Assembly: GCF_030272615.1 (NCBI RefSeq)
Contig: NC_081407.1
Span: 153,781,048-153,845,047 of the forward strand
DNA length: 64,000 bases
Direction: 5' to 3'
From: Cryptomeria japonica
Taxonomy: Eukaryota > Streptophyta > Pinopsida > Cupressales > Cupressaceae
A program made the translations under genes and the position numbers. The notes beneath the pieces are model-generated. The model worked only from the letters and a program-made list of their open reading frames with translations. It was not told the DNA's origin and did no database searches. Shown here piece by piece: positions 22,926-34,978 of the stretch (position 1 is the stretch's first letter; each line of letters starts with the position of its first letter).

Positions 22926-23505
22926 ACCTTCGCTGTTTTAATGCCTTTGTTCCACGCTTCTTGATGTAAATTTGAACTCTAGCTCCCCTTTCCTTAGAAT
23001 GTTGACCCCTAAAACCAACTTGCCTTCGCCCAATTTAGCATTTCATCTCCATCTAAGCAAGTAAAAGATGATGACTATCATGAATCATTCACTTCCTAAG
23101 CCTTGAAAGACTGGCTAACCTCACTTCATCTAAAGAGAGAGACCTGACTTGATTACCTCTTAGCTACTTAAGATAGTACACCTCTTCCAAGTGAAAGGCT
23201 AATAGCAAAAGACTACAACTAACCTAGAAAGCAAAAAAAAGTGGGGTTCCCCATTTGCAACGGGGCAAAGTGTGAAAACCTCACAACACGACCCTGCAAA
23301 AAGTCCTCTAAAAAGTTCCACGATTTTCTTTTTCAAAACCCTCAAAGTGGCAGAAAAAAATAATTAGTCTAGAAAAAAACTTAAAAAAAAATTTAACTAA
23401 AAAATTTCTATAAGAAAATAAAAAAATTAAACTAAAAAATTTCTATAAGAAAAATTTTAGTATTATAAACTTTTCAAAATTTTTATTCATGCTTTGATAC
23501 CATAA

Positions 23506-23773
23506 AAAATAATTGAATACTTTATTCACGACACACAACGTATATAAAGAGAATTACAAGATGGTGTTCTAAAAAGAGCAAATCGTTCAATTGAAGCTTC
23601 AACATGAAGCTAAAAAGTTAAAATGCTTAAAAAGGCTAAAAAGCTAAAAACAAAAATCTAACTACGCCTTCTGATAAAAGAAGCAATAGTTAAACTTAAA
23701 AACTAAATGAATTAAAAAGCTAAATGACCATTAATGAAGAACTAAAGACAACTGACTAAAATATAATTAAACA
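23506..23773 (-). repeat. Orphan Copia-type LTR with PBS
   Basis: The minus strand starts TGTTTAATTATATTTTAG and has AATGGTCATTTAGC and repeated AGCTTTTTAGC motifs like family A. The next bases (23505 downward) read TGGTATCAAAGCATG, an initiator tRNA-Met PBS. It is therefore a 5' LTR of a minus-strand element. Only an A/T-rich leader (about 23280-23492) remains of the body. Confidence 0.65.
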
Positions 23774-25489
23774 TTCTAATGAAGTTCATCCTATATCAAA
23801 TCAATTCAAAATTCACAAAACCAATCAATAGATTTTCCATACACACATATCCACCAAAATCTAAAAAGTAAATAATATGATTTTGTAGTCGTGTTGTGAT
23901 CATTGAAATTAGGACTCAAAATAAAGTTAATGGAATAAAAGTCATATTTTTAAATTTTTTATAAAATTGTTCTATATTTTTGTGAGCTTGTTCCTCCTTA
24001 ATGCTAGAAACTCACCTCACAGTCAAATTGTTCAACATATGCATGATCCTTCTCAGTTAACATGTGTTCCATATTTAGTGATCCACTTTGATTGTGAATC
24101 ATTTTTCTTCATCTTGGTTGGTGTTGAATCTCCATCACCCTTGATGTTCATGTTGGGGAGGTGTAGGTTATTATGCACAGACAAAAGTTCATTAGATCTT
24201 GATGTTGACAACTTGTTGGTCTTTTTGGAATTTATTTGCTTGTATGTACTTGAATTGCGCTCACCATTTGGAGTGACATGGTTGGTTCGACATCTAAATG
24301 ACAATCTTTTGAAGATTTAGTAACATAGTATAAATTTTTTCTTGCTAATTGTCAAATACAACAAATGTTTTTTTTTAACTCAAAATAAATAAAAATAAAA
24401 TATTTAATATTCAGTAATACAAGTTGTTAAAAGTTGAAACTTTTCCTGGCTCAAGCATTTACAATAGCAGCCTTGCAAGTATCTCAAGAAAATAGATCTC
24501 CTCTTGAATTATTTCTAGGTCTCTGAGTCATGATCTTCCTCTTGAACTTTGGAATTGGCTCCATTTCTTATATGACTTTGTAGAGATTATTCCTGACCTC
24601 CTTGTCCATGTTGAAGCTCTCAAAGAATTAGAAAGGTGGGTTCAGAAAGAAGACACAAGCATGAAGTGGCCTATGGAGTCGTTTTATCCCAATGAGGCAA
24701 TTATATACTGAATAGGCTTATTCTTGGTATCCTCCTCGCCATCAAAGCCTTTATTGTTCTTCTGGGCTTTGTCCATCCTCTCATATAGAGCCCCTTGCAG
24801 GATTTCTAGATGACCACATTGAGAGCAACCAATGGTTCTTTGACTTTTAAGTTTAAAACCAAAAAAAAATTCCATATTTAACTCTCACATGAAGATAAAT
24901 AAAACTAAAAATAAAAAAGATAATCAAGGGAGATTTAGAATGGCTTAAAAGTTTACAATGTTCTTTGTTGAAACCCAAAAATAAACAGCATTGATTATCC
25001 ACTCTTTAATATTAGTTTCAATAATGGTCCTTGAGTAGGAAGACGTATTCATTAGCTCACTAAAGAACACCTTTAAAGAATGTTTTAATTGTAACAAGGA
25101 CTACAAGGTGATAAACAACGTCTCAAAACACGGTTATACCAAGTCAAACCAACACTTCGAACTTTGTCATTAAACAAAGAACTTAAGAATAGTTATGATG
25201 TATTTGTAAATATTATACCCACACTTGAAAATCTGTTTGACTAACTCTATTTTGCCTATATGCTCCAATACTAACTCAATTGTAAGAGAAGAGCATGGAG
25301 CCTAAACAATACTGAGGTTCATCTTTGTAAGTAGTCCGCCACACTATGTTCTTGTCACCGTTGTTGCCTTAAGCTTCTTCCAAAACGCCATAGAATATGG
25401 CATGCCATTTTCATCCATATTGGCTGCTACTTACCGATGTTTATGGCCACTTTTGCCACCTTCTAAGTCACTAGTGAAGACTATATTTT
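23774..25489 (+). other. Intronic sequence, no gene seen
   Basis: ORFs at 23967-24320 (+) and 24684-24875 (-) have no recognisable domain. I see no LTR, terminal inverted repeat or tandem structure. Confidence 0.45.
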
Positions 25490-25713
25490 GTTTTTAAGAT
25501 TTTTAGTGAGGGCTCGATTTAGGGCCCACACCCTGCACAATCATCCACTGAGGACCAGTTGTTCAATATGGGCCTAACAACTGTGGGGATATTGCTCCAA
25601 TCACAGGTTTACCATTGCAACACGTGATCCAGTGATAAGATGTCAATTTGGGAGATTTGAACCTGGATTTCCATCTTGAGAATTCTATGGCCTTGCCATT
25701 TGAGCACAGCCCC
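25490..25713 (-). mobile_element. tRNA-derived SINE
   Basis: The minus strand starts GGGGCTGTGCTCAAATGGCA, an A-box-like segment, and has the B box GGTTCAAATCT at 25653-25663, 51 bp downstream, the spacing of a tRNA-derived pol III promoter. A tRNA-unrelated body follows (CACTGGATCACGTGTTGCAA), ending in an A-rich stretch (CTTAAAAACAAAATATAG). It has no coding capacity and would depend on LINE enzymes. The 3' boundary and target duplication are not clear. Confidence 0.6.
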
Positions 25714-26165
25714 TTTGACAAAAGGATCCCCTTATAATATCTATGATTGGGGCTTTGAATTATAGAGGAGTTATAACAATCACATCCACTGATGCTTGTG
25801 AATAAGGGGATCTAAAATACGCAAAAATATGTATTTACTAATCGGAAAAATCAGAAGGTTGAAATTAAACACAATGCAATATTTCATAAAAAATTCAAAC
25901 TAAATAAAACATCGGGAAGTCCTAATTATAGCATGTAACCAACATTTAGAATAATAAGTGAGAATTTTATCTGGTCACATTGAAGGGAATGCTGCAAGCG
26001 TACCAAACATTATCCACATAAATCAATTTTTTCCTATGTATGTCTTCATTCCATCTCATGCTTTTCAGTGCTGGTTGTTAGGAGCATTGCATTGGATGAA
26101 CCTTGAATCCAACCCTTTCACTGTATTTATAACTCTAGTCCAAATGCAAGTAGAACTTGTTCCAT
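25714..26165 (+). other. Intronic sequence, no gene seen
   Basis: No recognised feature. The next element's target duplication GTATT is at 26166-26170. Confidence 0.45.
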
Positions 26166-26170
26166 GTATT

Positions 26171-26343
26171 TGAAAAATAAATTGAATGAATGATTCAATA
26201 ATCGGATGATTACATTGAACGATATACCCACGTATATATAGAGGTTACAAGACAATGTTCTATAATTAGAACATAACGTTAAAGGAAAAGATTAAAGAGC
26301 TAAACACTAAATTAAGCGTGAAAGCTAAATTAAGTGTGAAAGC
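26171..26343 (-). repeat. 3' LTR of second family A element, distal part
   Basis: Matches 34621-34790 closely (TGAAAAATAAATTGAATG, CGTATATATAGAGG) and stops in the 18-bp repeat units where the Copia element begins. Confidence 0.87.
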
Positions 26344-27178
26344 TGTTAATTTTAGTACTTTCAGATTGAATAAAACTCAGAAAATCAGAATTAGTTTTAA
26401 CTAGGTTAATTAAATTTATTGTTTTCCAGATTTAAGCATAGTAAAGGAAATGAATGCAAAAAGACAAAGCACAGTTACCCTGGGAAAACCTCCTAGGAGG
26501 AAAAACCCAGCCAAAAGATCCTCAGATCTGATTATGATTTTGAATTCAACTGATCATTACACACTTATCTGGAGTATAGAGGTTGCAGTCACAAGGAAGA
26601 TGAGATAGAAGTCTTCACAATTAGTTTGCTAATGAAGATCATGATTTGCAGTCCTCCTAATCAGATTTGCTGTGTGTTACAAGGGTACCTGCACCTTTCA
26701 AGTAGTTCACAATCCTTCTATAGGGTTTGTTTGGGCCTTCAATGGAGTTCTCTATCTCTTGGTGGTGATCTGCTGCATTTGTTAGAATTCGCTGTCTTCT
26801 ATTATGTTCTGCTGCACTTCAATGTAGATCGCTGATGTCAACTGCTTTGATTCAATATTTCGCTTCCTTAGAACATATTTCACACCTTTCTTGCAAAAAC
26901 TGAATGGATGAAATTATGAAAGTATATGCTATATTTATAGGAGTCATAATACTTCTCAATCATGTCGGCCTTCTTTGCAAATTAAACATTTTAATTATTT
27001 TAATTCCTTTTAAGTGAATTGGATAGGGTCGGCCCTATCATGGAGGTGAGTTGGGTTTGGATGTAGCGTGGAGGCCTTTTAGGTGGAGCCGAGAGGTATT
27101 GGGCCTGGCCCTATATGTTGGAGGCGGATTCCAATGTTGCCCAAGGCAATTGGAATCCGCCAGCCCTAATTACAAACA
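26344..27178 (-). repeat. 3' LTR of Copia family C
   Basis: 835 bp, TGTTAATTTTAG to TTACAAACA in plus view. It includes a TATATTTATAGGAG promoter-like stretch near 26929-26942. Confidence 0.92.
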
Positions 27179-27294
27179 ATACTCCCTCTTAATTAGGGAA
27201 GAGAATCATAACCATAATCTTCCATCTTGCACACAAGCAAGTATGGAACTACATAATCATAATCTTCCAGCTTGCACACAAGCATAGACTGGAT

Positions 27295-27707
27295 CCACCT
27301 TGCATTGCCCACAGAGGGTGGAGAGGATCTTTTTCTACCATCTTACATTGCCCGCAGAGGATGGTCAACAATTACACTAATACCATCTTACATTGCCCGC
27401 AGAGGATGATTTAACAATTACACTTCTCCCTGAGAAGTTTTACAATACCATCTTACATTGCCCGCAGAGGATGATTTAACAATTACACTTCTCCCTGAGA
27501 AGTTTTACAATACCATCTTACATTGCCCGCAGAGGATGGTTAATAATTACACTTCTCCCTGAGAAATTTACAATACCACCTTACATTGCCCGCAGAGGGT
27601 GGTTAACATTTACAATACCATCTTACATTGCCCGCAGAGGATGGTTAATAATTATACTTCTCCCTGAGAAGTTTACAATACCACCTTACATTGCCCGCAG
27701 AGGGTGG
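27295..27707 (-). repeat. Hairpin tandem array in 3' untranslated region of Copia C
   Basis: Eight 27-bp units start at 27295, 27338, 27383, 27448, 27513, 27576, 27618 and 27681. In plus view each begins CCAYC and ends GRTGG around a shared core TTACATTGCCCGCAGAG, forming a 7-bp stem. Three units have CCACC with GGTGG and three have CCATC with GATGG, a compensatory pair change. Units 3 and 4 end GATGA and lose the outer pair. Spacing is about 43 or 64 bp, and the longer spacers contain a second hairpin, CTTCTC-CCT-GAGAAG. The array lies between the pol stop and the polypurine tract. Confidence 0.85.
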
Positions 27708-27726
27708 TTTGATACAACACAAGGTA

Positions 27727-30700
27727 TCACTGAGATTGAGACTCCCTCTCAATTAGGGGTTCATTTTCCACAATACCAAGTCTATCCCTGAAGTACACAA
27801 ACTTCACTTTGGATAGAGGCTTGGTAAGAATATCTGCAACCTGCTCATCAGTGCTGACATACTTCAGCTGAATAGCATCTCTTTGCACCATATCTCGAAT
27901 GAAATGATAATGGGTTTCCACATGTTTTGACCTGTCATGAAACACTGGGTTGATGGACATCTTAATACAACTCTGGTTATCACAGTGAATAACTGTAGGA
28001 TCCCAAGCTTGACCAAATAGCCCTGCAAGAAGCTTGCGAAGCCACACTGCTTCTCTAGAAGCTACACTTGCTGCAATGTACTCAGCTTCAGCAGTACTTA
28101 ATGCCACTGAGGATTGTTTCCTGCAAGCCCAAGAGATTATTGCGGATCCCAAGCTAAAGCAAATACCGGAGGTGCTTTTCCTGTCTTTGACGCTTCCAGC
28201 CCAATCTGCATCAGAATAACCTTCTAAGGTTACTGGAGTGTTAAGAGGATACTTCAGCCCAAAACCAACTGTGCCTCGCAAGTATCTTAGGATATGCTTG
28301 GCAGCAACAAGATGAACATGTTTGGGCAAGCTCATGAATTGGCTGAGAGCATTCACAGCAAAGCATATATCTGGTCTAGTGTTAACTAGATACATCAGAG
28401 AACCAATCAACTGCCGGTACTCGGATGGATTTGCAAATTCAGAGTTAGTTGCAGAAACACTTAACTTCTTTAAGTTAGATTCCATAAGAGTAGACATAGG
28501 TTTACAATCCATCATTCTAAATCTTTTCAAAATGTCAATAGTATACTTTCCTTGACTTAGAAAAATTTCGTTAGATCTTTGCCATACTTCTAGACCTAGG
28601 AAATAATGCATTAGACCTAAATCTTTCATTTCAAATTCTGAAGCTAGTTCTTTCTTGCATCTATTAATAAGTTCATCTTTATCAGTAAGAAATAAGTAAT
28701 CCACATAAAGAACTAGAATTAGCATTTCATCATTGGCTACTTTAAAATATATGTTAGAGTCAGCATCATTTTTACAAAACCCTAGACTTAGCAAGTATTT
28801 ATCAATTCTTTCATACCAAGCACGAGGAGCTTGTTTAAGACCATACAGAGGTTTCTTTAACCTGCAGACATGGGTTAATCTATCCTGAATCTCTTAACCC
28901 TTAGGTTGCTCAATATAGACTTCTTCCTCAATGACACCATTGAGGAAGGCAGTCTTGACATCCATCTGATGTAGTTTCCAACTCCTAGCAGAAGCAATGG
29001 CTATTATAGTTCTAATAGAAGTATATCTAGTAACAGGAGCAAATGTTTCTTCATAGTCCATGCCTTCCTTTTGAGAAAAACCACGAGCTACAAATCTAGC
29101 CTTATATTTTTTAAGACTACCATTAACATTATGTTTAATTTTAAATAACCATTTAGAGGAAACAACAGATTTACCTTTGGGTCTGGGTACAATGTCCCAC
29201 ACATCATTCTTGATGATTGACTGATATTCTTCATCCATAGCAAGCTTCTAGGCGTGATGACTTAAGGCTTCTTCAACGCTGCAAGGTTCGGTTTCAATGA
29301 GATTACACATCAGGGAAACGTAGTTGGAGAATACCTGAGGTCTCTTAGCTTCACAGAAGGTGCCTCTGGGAGCAGCAAATCTTTCAGCTTCTTGAATGGT
29401 GTTCCTTACCCCGAGAGGCCTCTTTTTGGTAATGACAATGTCACTAGGAATATCAGTGGGATTCATGGGTTCTGTCATGATCATCTTGAGGAGGAGTTTC
29501 AACTTGCTCCCTCTGAATCTCAGGGTTAGAATCAACATTTATATTTTGATTGTCATTAGCTTCATCAATAACACAAGAACCTTTCGATTTCTTAAAAGCA
29601 ATGTCTTCTTCAAATGTAACATCTCTACTTACCTCAACGTACCTTTGACCTGGGATGAGAATCCTGAATGCCTTGGAGGATTCACTGTATCCGACTAACA
29701 TGCCTTTCTTTCCGGAAGGTTCCAACTTTGATCGCTTTTCCTTGGGCACATGAACATACACGGGACTTCCAAAGATTCTGAGGTGACTAATGTCTGGTTT
29801 GGATCCTGTGAAGGCTTCTTCTGGGGTCATGTTCTTTAGGACACGATGAGGACATCTATTTTGGATATACACCGCTGTTCTAGAGGCCTCAGCCCATAGA
29901 AAGATCTGCAAGTCTTGATCGTGTATCATAGCCTTTGCAGCTTCCATAATAGTCCTATTCTTTCTTTTAGCAACACCATTTTGTTGAGGGTTGTATGGTA
30001 CACAAAACTCCCTCTTAATTCCTGACTCAACACAAAAATCATAAAAGCTACCGAAGGTGTACTCACCTCCATTGTCAAATCTTAAGCATTTAATTCTTTT
30101 ACCAGAGGAGTTTTCAGTTAATGCTTTAAACTCTTTAAATTTACTTAAGACTTCATCAGATTCTTTAGATTTCAAGAAGTAGATCCAAGTTTTCCTAGAA
30201 AAATCATCTATGAAGATTACGTAGTACAAAAATCCACTAGGAGATGCTATAGACATAGGACCACATAAATCAGAGTGAACAAGTTCTAGTTTGTCTTTAG
30301 CTCTATTTTCACTTTTATGAAATGGACTTTTAACATTTTTGCCTATAGCACAACCTTTACAAGTGTTATCATGAATTTGACTAAGTTTAGGCATACCTTT
30401 GACTAATCTTTCAAGAGATGAAAGGGCTTGGTAATGCAAATGTCCAAGTCTTCTATGCCATAACTCACAGGATTCCGGAGCCTCATTAATGAGTGCTTGA
30501 ATAGGGTTAGTAGAGAGCTTATAAAGACTATCATATCTATGACCAATTATGCGAGCAGATTTAAAATTAGCTTTCTTAGGCCCAGCAAGGACTTTTCCCT
30601 CAGAAAATGCAATTTGATAACCTTTATCTTCTAAAGCAAAAATGGAAATTAGATTTCTTTTAATTCCAGGAACAAACAAGATATCACTGAGGTGCAAGGA

Positions 30701-31702
30701 AATACCAGAATCTAAATTCAGGGAAGTAGAGCCAAAACCTCTTACCGAATAATGAGCATCATCACCAATTACCACGTGAAGGCTGGTATCCTTTTCAACT
30801 GAGCCTGAAAGGTGATCACAATAACCTGTAATGTGTCTGGATGCACCACTGTCAATCAACCATGTATTGCTATTTGAAGGAACACTGCTAGATATAGCGG
30901 AGATGAATAGGAAGTCATTATTTTGTTCTGAGACTTCATTTAGGTTGGCTTCACTTTGGTTAGGGTTATTCTGACATTCTTTAGCATAGTGACCAAATTT
31001 GTCACATCTAAAGCATCGGACACGAGAGGTATCTCTTGGTTTCTTCCAAGGGTTTTGGGAACTAAATGATCTGAAATCCCTATTTCTTTTTGGATAAGGT
31101 TTCCTCCAATTTCCCCCTTTCTTGCATTGAGCTACAAGCATGAGATGATCATCTACATGGGGACTTTTGGTTTGCCCCCTTGTGATGAGGCAAGACTCTT
31201 CTTGAATGAAATCATTCTTAAGGCGATCAAGGGAAGGTAACTCAGTCCTGCCACTGATAGTTTGGATAAATGACTCCCATGAGTGAAGTAGGCCATTTAG
31301 GGCAATCATGACAAGGTCTTTGTCTTCCAAGTTATGGCAGTAGGAAATAACATAATCTTCTTTAGCCATTTTGATATTAAGTAGTTTCTGTTTTAAAGTA
31401 ATTGCCCTACTGAGATTGTTAATTTCATATGTACCTTGTAAATGGCTGAACATTTCCCTTGCAGTGGTAAATGAGGCAATAGAGGTGACTAGGTGGTCTT
31501 TGACTGAATCAATGAGAATCTTCCTGGCCTTGACAACATCCTTTTTGAATTGTTTTAGTTCAGCAACATCTGTATGCTCAGTTAGCTCTTTCGCTTCTAT
31601 GAATTGGAGAAGATCTTCTTCCTCTAGGGCCAACTTGATTCGAACTTTCCATGCAGTGAAATTGAGATTCCCATCAAGTCTATCTTCAACTTTCAGCCCC
31701 AT
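27727..31702 (-). pseudogene. Copia C gag-pol polyprotein, degenerate
   Basis: From ATG 31702: gag (LNFTAWKVRIKLALEEEDLL), zinc knuckle CFRCDKFGHYAKEC, protease WLIDSGASRHITG, gag-pre-integrase HRRLGHLHYQAL, integrase (DLCGPM, FDNGGEYTFGSFYDF), reverse transcriptase (AFLNGVIEEEVYIEQPKG) and RNase H (SDADWAGSVKDRKSTSG, VETHYHFIRDMV, DILTKPLSK). Damage: a frameshift near 29465, stops at about 29245 and 28892, the integrase catalytic Glu changed to Lys (GVAKRKN; codon 29966-29968), and the polymerase motif YVDD changed to YVDY (codon 28696-28698). It would otherwise encode the whole replication machinery in one polyprotein. Confidence 0.93.
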
Positions 31703-31794
31703 TGACCTGATCTGCAAAAGCTACAACAATCTGGAAATAAAGGTGTACTGAATTTTAAATCTGAAGATTGATCTAACCTATAGCTCTGATACCA

Positions 31795-32606
31795 TGTTAA
31801 TTTTAGTATTTTCAGATTGAATAAAACTCAGAAAATTAGAATTAGTTTTAACTAGGTTAATTAAATTTATTGTTTTCTAGATTTAAGGATAGTAAAGGAA
31901 ATGAATGCAAAAAGACAAAGCATAGTTACCCTGGGAAAACCTCCTAGGAGGAAAAACCCAGCCAAAAGATCCTCAGATCTGATTATGATTTTGAATTCAA
32001 CTGATCATTACACACTTATCTGGAGTGTGAGATAGAAGTCTTCACAATTAGTTTGCTAATGAAGATCATGATTTGCAGTCCTCCTAATCAGATTTGATGT
32101 GTGTTACAAGGGTAGCAACACCTTTCAAGTAGTTCGCAATCCTTCTATAGGGTTTGTTTGGGCCTTCAATGGAGTTCTCTATCTCTTGGTGGTGATCTGC
32201 TGCATTTGGTAGAATTCGCTGTCTTTTATTATGTTCTGCTGCACTTCAATGTAGATCGCTGATGTCAACTGCTTTGATTCAATATTTCGCTTCCTTAGAA
32301 CATATTTCGCACCTTTCTTGCAAAAACTGAATGGATGAAATTATGAGAAGTACATGCTATATTTATAGGAGTCATAATACTTCTCAATCATGTCAGCCTT
32401 CTTTGCAAATTAAACATTTTAATTATTTTAATTCCTTTTAAGTGAATTGGATAGGGTCGGCCCTATCATGGAGGCGAGTTGGGTTTGGATGTAGCGTGGA
32501 GGCCTTTTAGGTGGAGCCGAGAGGTATTGGGCCTGGCCCTATATGTTGGAGGCGGATTCCAATGTTGCCCAAGGCAATTGGAATCCGCCAGCCCTAATTA
32601 CAAACA
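31795..32606 (-). repeat. 5' LTR of Copia family C
   Basis: 812 bp with the same ends as the 3' LTR. The main difference is the ~24-bp deletion after TCTGGAGT. Confidence 0.92.
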
Positions 32607-32760
32607 ACTAAATTAAGCTTAAAAGCTAAATAAAACTTAAAAGCTAATTACATTATAAAAAACTAACTTAACAAGCTAAAGAAGATGACCACTAAAAATA
32701 GAAGATGACCACTAAAAATAGAAGATGACCATTATAGAAGATATTAATTATTTTTTAACA
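32607..32760 (-). repeat. 3' LTR of second family A element, proximal part
   Basis: Continues the LTR after the nested Copia, with AGAAGATGACCACTAAAAAT repeats, ending TTTTTTAACA next to the polypurine tract. Confidence 0.85.
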
Positions 32761-32770
32761 CCCTCCCTAA

Positions 32771-34606
32771 TGGTCATCGTTCTCAATACCCTACAGAAAA
32801 CACTGCAGGTGTTATAATCACAGATGCAAAGAACACTCTGCTGCTACGAAGACCCTCCCAGGATCTGCAGAATGTAAATGACCAAGAGTACCAAAAGCCA
32901 TCCAAGCAAATGTAGCCTTCACACGTGAATTAGAGATCTGGCACACACAAATTACTGAAGCCTGAAACAATGATTTTGAGGAAAAAATCAGCAAACCCTT
33001 TTGCAAAAGAGTACCAACTCCAAAACTGACTGCAAGATACCACAGTTGCAGATGTTCGCCCTGGCAGGTGCGACCCAAACTGACTGCAACAAAGCTTGAT
33101 TTTTGAGGAGAAAAATCAATCAAAATCAGAGAACTTCGCGAATCACAAATCCCACGCGAACTTTGCATATTACAAATGATTTTTGAGGAAAAAATCGTAA
33201 AAACCAGCAAACAATTTTTGAAGAAAAAATCGTGAAAAATTAGAAATCCCATGCAAGCTTTGCGGATGACAGATAATAATTTTTAAAATAAACCCTGAAA
33301 TAGGAACCCTCGAAAAGAGAATTTATGATATTGAGGAGAAAATCGAAAAACCAAGAAATTTGAGGTTACAAATCATCGTTTTTGTGGAAAAAACGGTAAA
33401 ACCCAAATAACTAAAATCTTACGCGAATATCGCGGATTACAGATGAGATAATTTTTAAGGGAAAATTATAAATCTTGCGAACAATTTTTGAGGAAAAAAT
33501 CGTGAAAACCCTCCCATGATTTTTTGTGGAAAAAATTAGAAAACCGACAGACAATTTTTCAAGAAAAAGTCGTGAAAACCCTATGACCTGTAAGATGAGG
33601 TCTGGCCTAAATCAATCTGATCAAGACAACAATATTCAGATATCGTGAACATGCACTGTTTCCAGGTGTTGTGGCAGCTGTTGAACTTTCGACTGTGTTT
33701 CAACATGATGTTGGTCAAAGATGTCGTCACGAAAATGGAGGTTGAACAAGGTCAACCTAGTTAAAGCATGAGACAAAAGAATCTGATTAAAAAATCAGAA
33801 TTGCTGCTGAAAAAACTGAAACCCTGGAAAAGAATTTTGGCATGAATTCCAAGGCGCGAATTTCGAGGTTTGGAAGAAACCCAGAAATTAAAATTTTCTG
33901 CAAACTAAAAACCTGAAATTTTAACTGAAAATAGTAAGAAAAAAATAATAATTTGCAGAAAATTAAAAAAATACCTCTGATTTTTTGTTGTAAAAAAAAC
34001 CAGAAAAGTATTGACGATTTAAGAAAAAAAAAAAAACGCAAAAAAAAAAGAATAGGTTCAGAAACCCTAGGTCGGTTATACAACATAAACGGCCCCTAGA
34101 AGACACCAAAATTCCTGACATTCACAGAATTAGCAAAAATTGCTGACTGTTTTTTAAATTCCAAGGCAATTTTGCTGGCACAAAATTTGAGGCACGGAAA
34201 ACGAGGCACCCAATAAAATCAGAGACCAACCCCAAAAAGCTCTTGAAAAACCCACCAAGAATTTGAAATCAAAATGCAGATCTGCTGGCACGGAAAACGA
34301 TGCACCTTGAAAATTTTTACGACGACCCAGTTGAGGTCTCGAAAAACCCACCAAGAATCTGCAAAAAAACCTCCTAGTTGCAGGCTCGAAAAATCTCCAG
34401 AGCCCTAAAAAAAACATGAATTGCTGCCCAGTTAAAGAAATTCACCCATGAACCAGGAACCCTCGAAACCCTCAAAAAGCCTTAAAAAAAGCAAAATCGT
34501 TTTTTTTTAATAAAAAAACAATTAAAAAAAATCTGGAAAATATTCCAAAAAGAAGGCCATGAATTTTTACTAAAAAATTCACCAAACTTTAAAGAATCCC
34601 ATCGAC
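32771..34606 (-). pseudogene. Internal region of second family A element with gag stub
   Basis: At 33595-33725 the minus strand reads TSLTNIMLKHS and NTWKQCMFTISEYCCLDQI, the first ~45 codons of the same gag as 9940-10732, with ATG changed to ACG, then a stop. The remainder is leader (33732-34606) and degenerate TTTTCACGATTTTTTCC repeats (33177-33580). No protease, integrase or reverse transcriptase is present. Confidence 0.75.
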
Positions 34607-34620
34607 CCGCTCTGATACCA

Positions 34621-34973
34621 TGAAAAATAAATTGAATGAATGATTCAATAATCGGATGATTACATTGAACGATATACCCACGTATATATAGAGGTTACAA
34701 GACGATGTTCTATACTTAGAACATAACGTTAAAAGAAAAGATTAAAGAGCTAAACATTGAATTAAGCGTGAAAGCTAAATTAAGCTTAAAAGCTAAATAA
34801 AGTTAAAAGCTAATTAACTAAAAAGAAAAAGCTAAATGCTAAATAAATCTTAAAAGCTAATTACATAATAAAAAGCTAACTTAACAAGCTAAATAAGTCT
34901 ACAACTTAAAATAGAAGATGACCACTAAAAATAGAAGATGACCATTATAGAAGATATTAATATTATTTTAATA
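34621..34973 (-). repeat. 5' LTR of second family A element
   Basis: 353 bp. The minus strand starts TATTAAAATAATATT and ends ATTTATTTTTCA next to the PBS. It contains 18-bp units of the form TAAATTAAGCTTAAAAGC (plus-strand view). Confidence 0.87.
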
Positions 34974-34978
34974 GTATT

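Larger units (their letters stand above)
26344..32606 (-). mobile_element. Full-length Copia element (family C), inactive
   Basis: LTRs of 835 bp (26344-27178) and 812 bp (31795-32606) are nearly identical except for about 24 bp missing from the latter near 32030. The PBS GCTCTGATACCA (31783-31794, plus view) and polypurine tract AAGAGGGAGTAT (27179-27190, minus strand) sit next to the LTRs. A complete but damaged gag-pol lies between them, with a hairpin array in the 3' untranslated region. It inserted in the 3' LTR of the family A element, so it is the younger of the two. I found no clean 5-bp target duplication (AAAGC on the left, ACTAA on the right). Confidence 0.92.
26171..34973 (-). mobile_element. 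Second Copia-type family A element, TSD GTATT, split by another Copia
   Basis: GTATT flanks both ends (26166-26170 and 34974-34978). The 5' LTR is 34621-34973. The 3' LTR is 26171-26343 plus 32607-32760, separated by a complete Copia element. The PBS (minus strand TGGTATCAGAGCGG) is at 34607-34620 and the polypurine tract (TTAGGGAGGG) at 32761-32770. Without the nested element it is about 2.5 kb and has almost no coding sequence: a gag stub (33595-33725) and AT-rich repeats. It must have relied on proteins supplied in trans. Confidence 0.88.

Noticed and set aside
22694-22969. Periodic 91-codon frame
   Set aside because: Its 14-residue period simply reflects a 42-bp tandem DNA repeat; no start context or homologue is visible.
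23967-24320. 117-codon open frame
   Set aside because: Hydrophobic AT-driven composition without family motifs; the opposite strand is equally open.
27295-27707. CRISPR-like array
   Set aside because: The spacers are themselves repeated hairpins inside a plant retrotransposon 3' region, with no unique spacers and no cas genes.
26339-32611. 5-bp target duplication for Copia C
   Set aside because: Left AAAGC and right ACTAA do not match, and the surrounding 18-bp units make any partial match meaningless.
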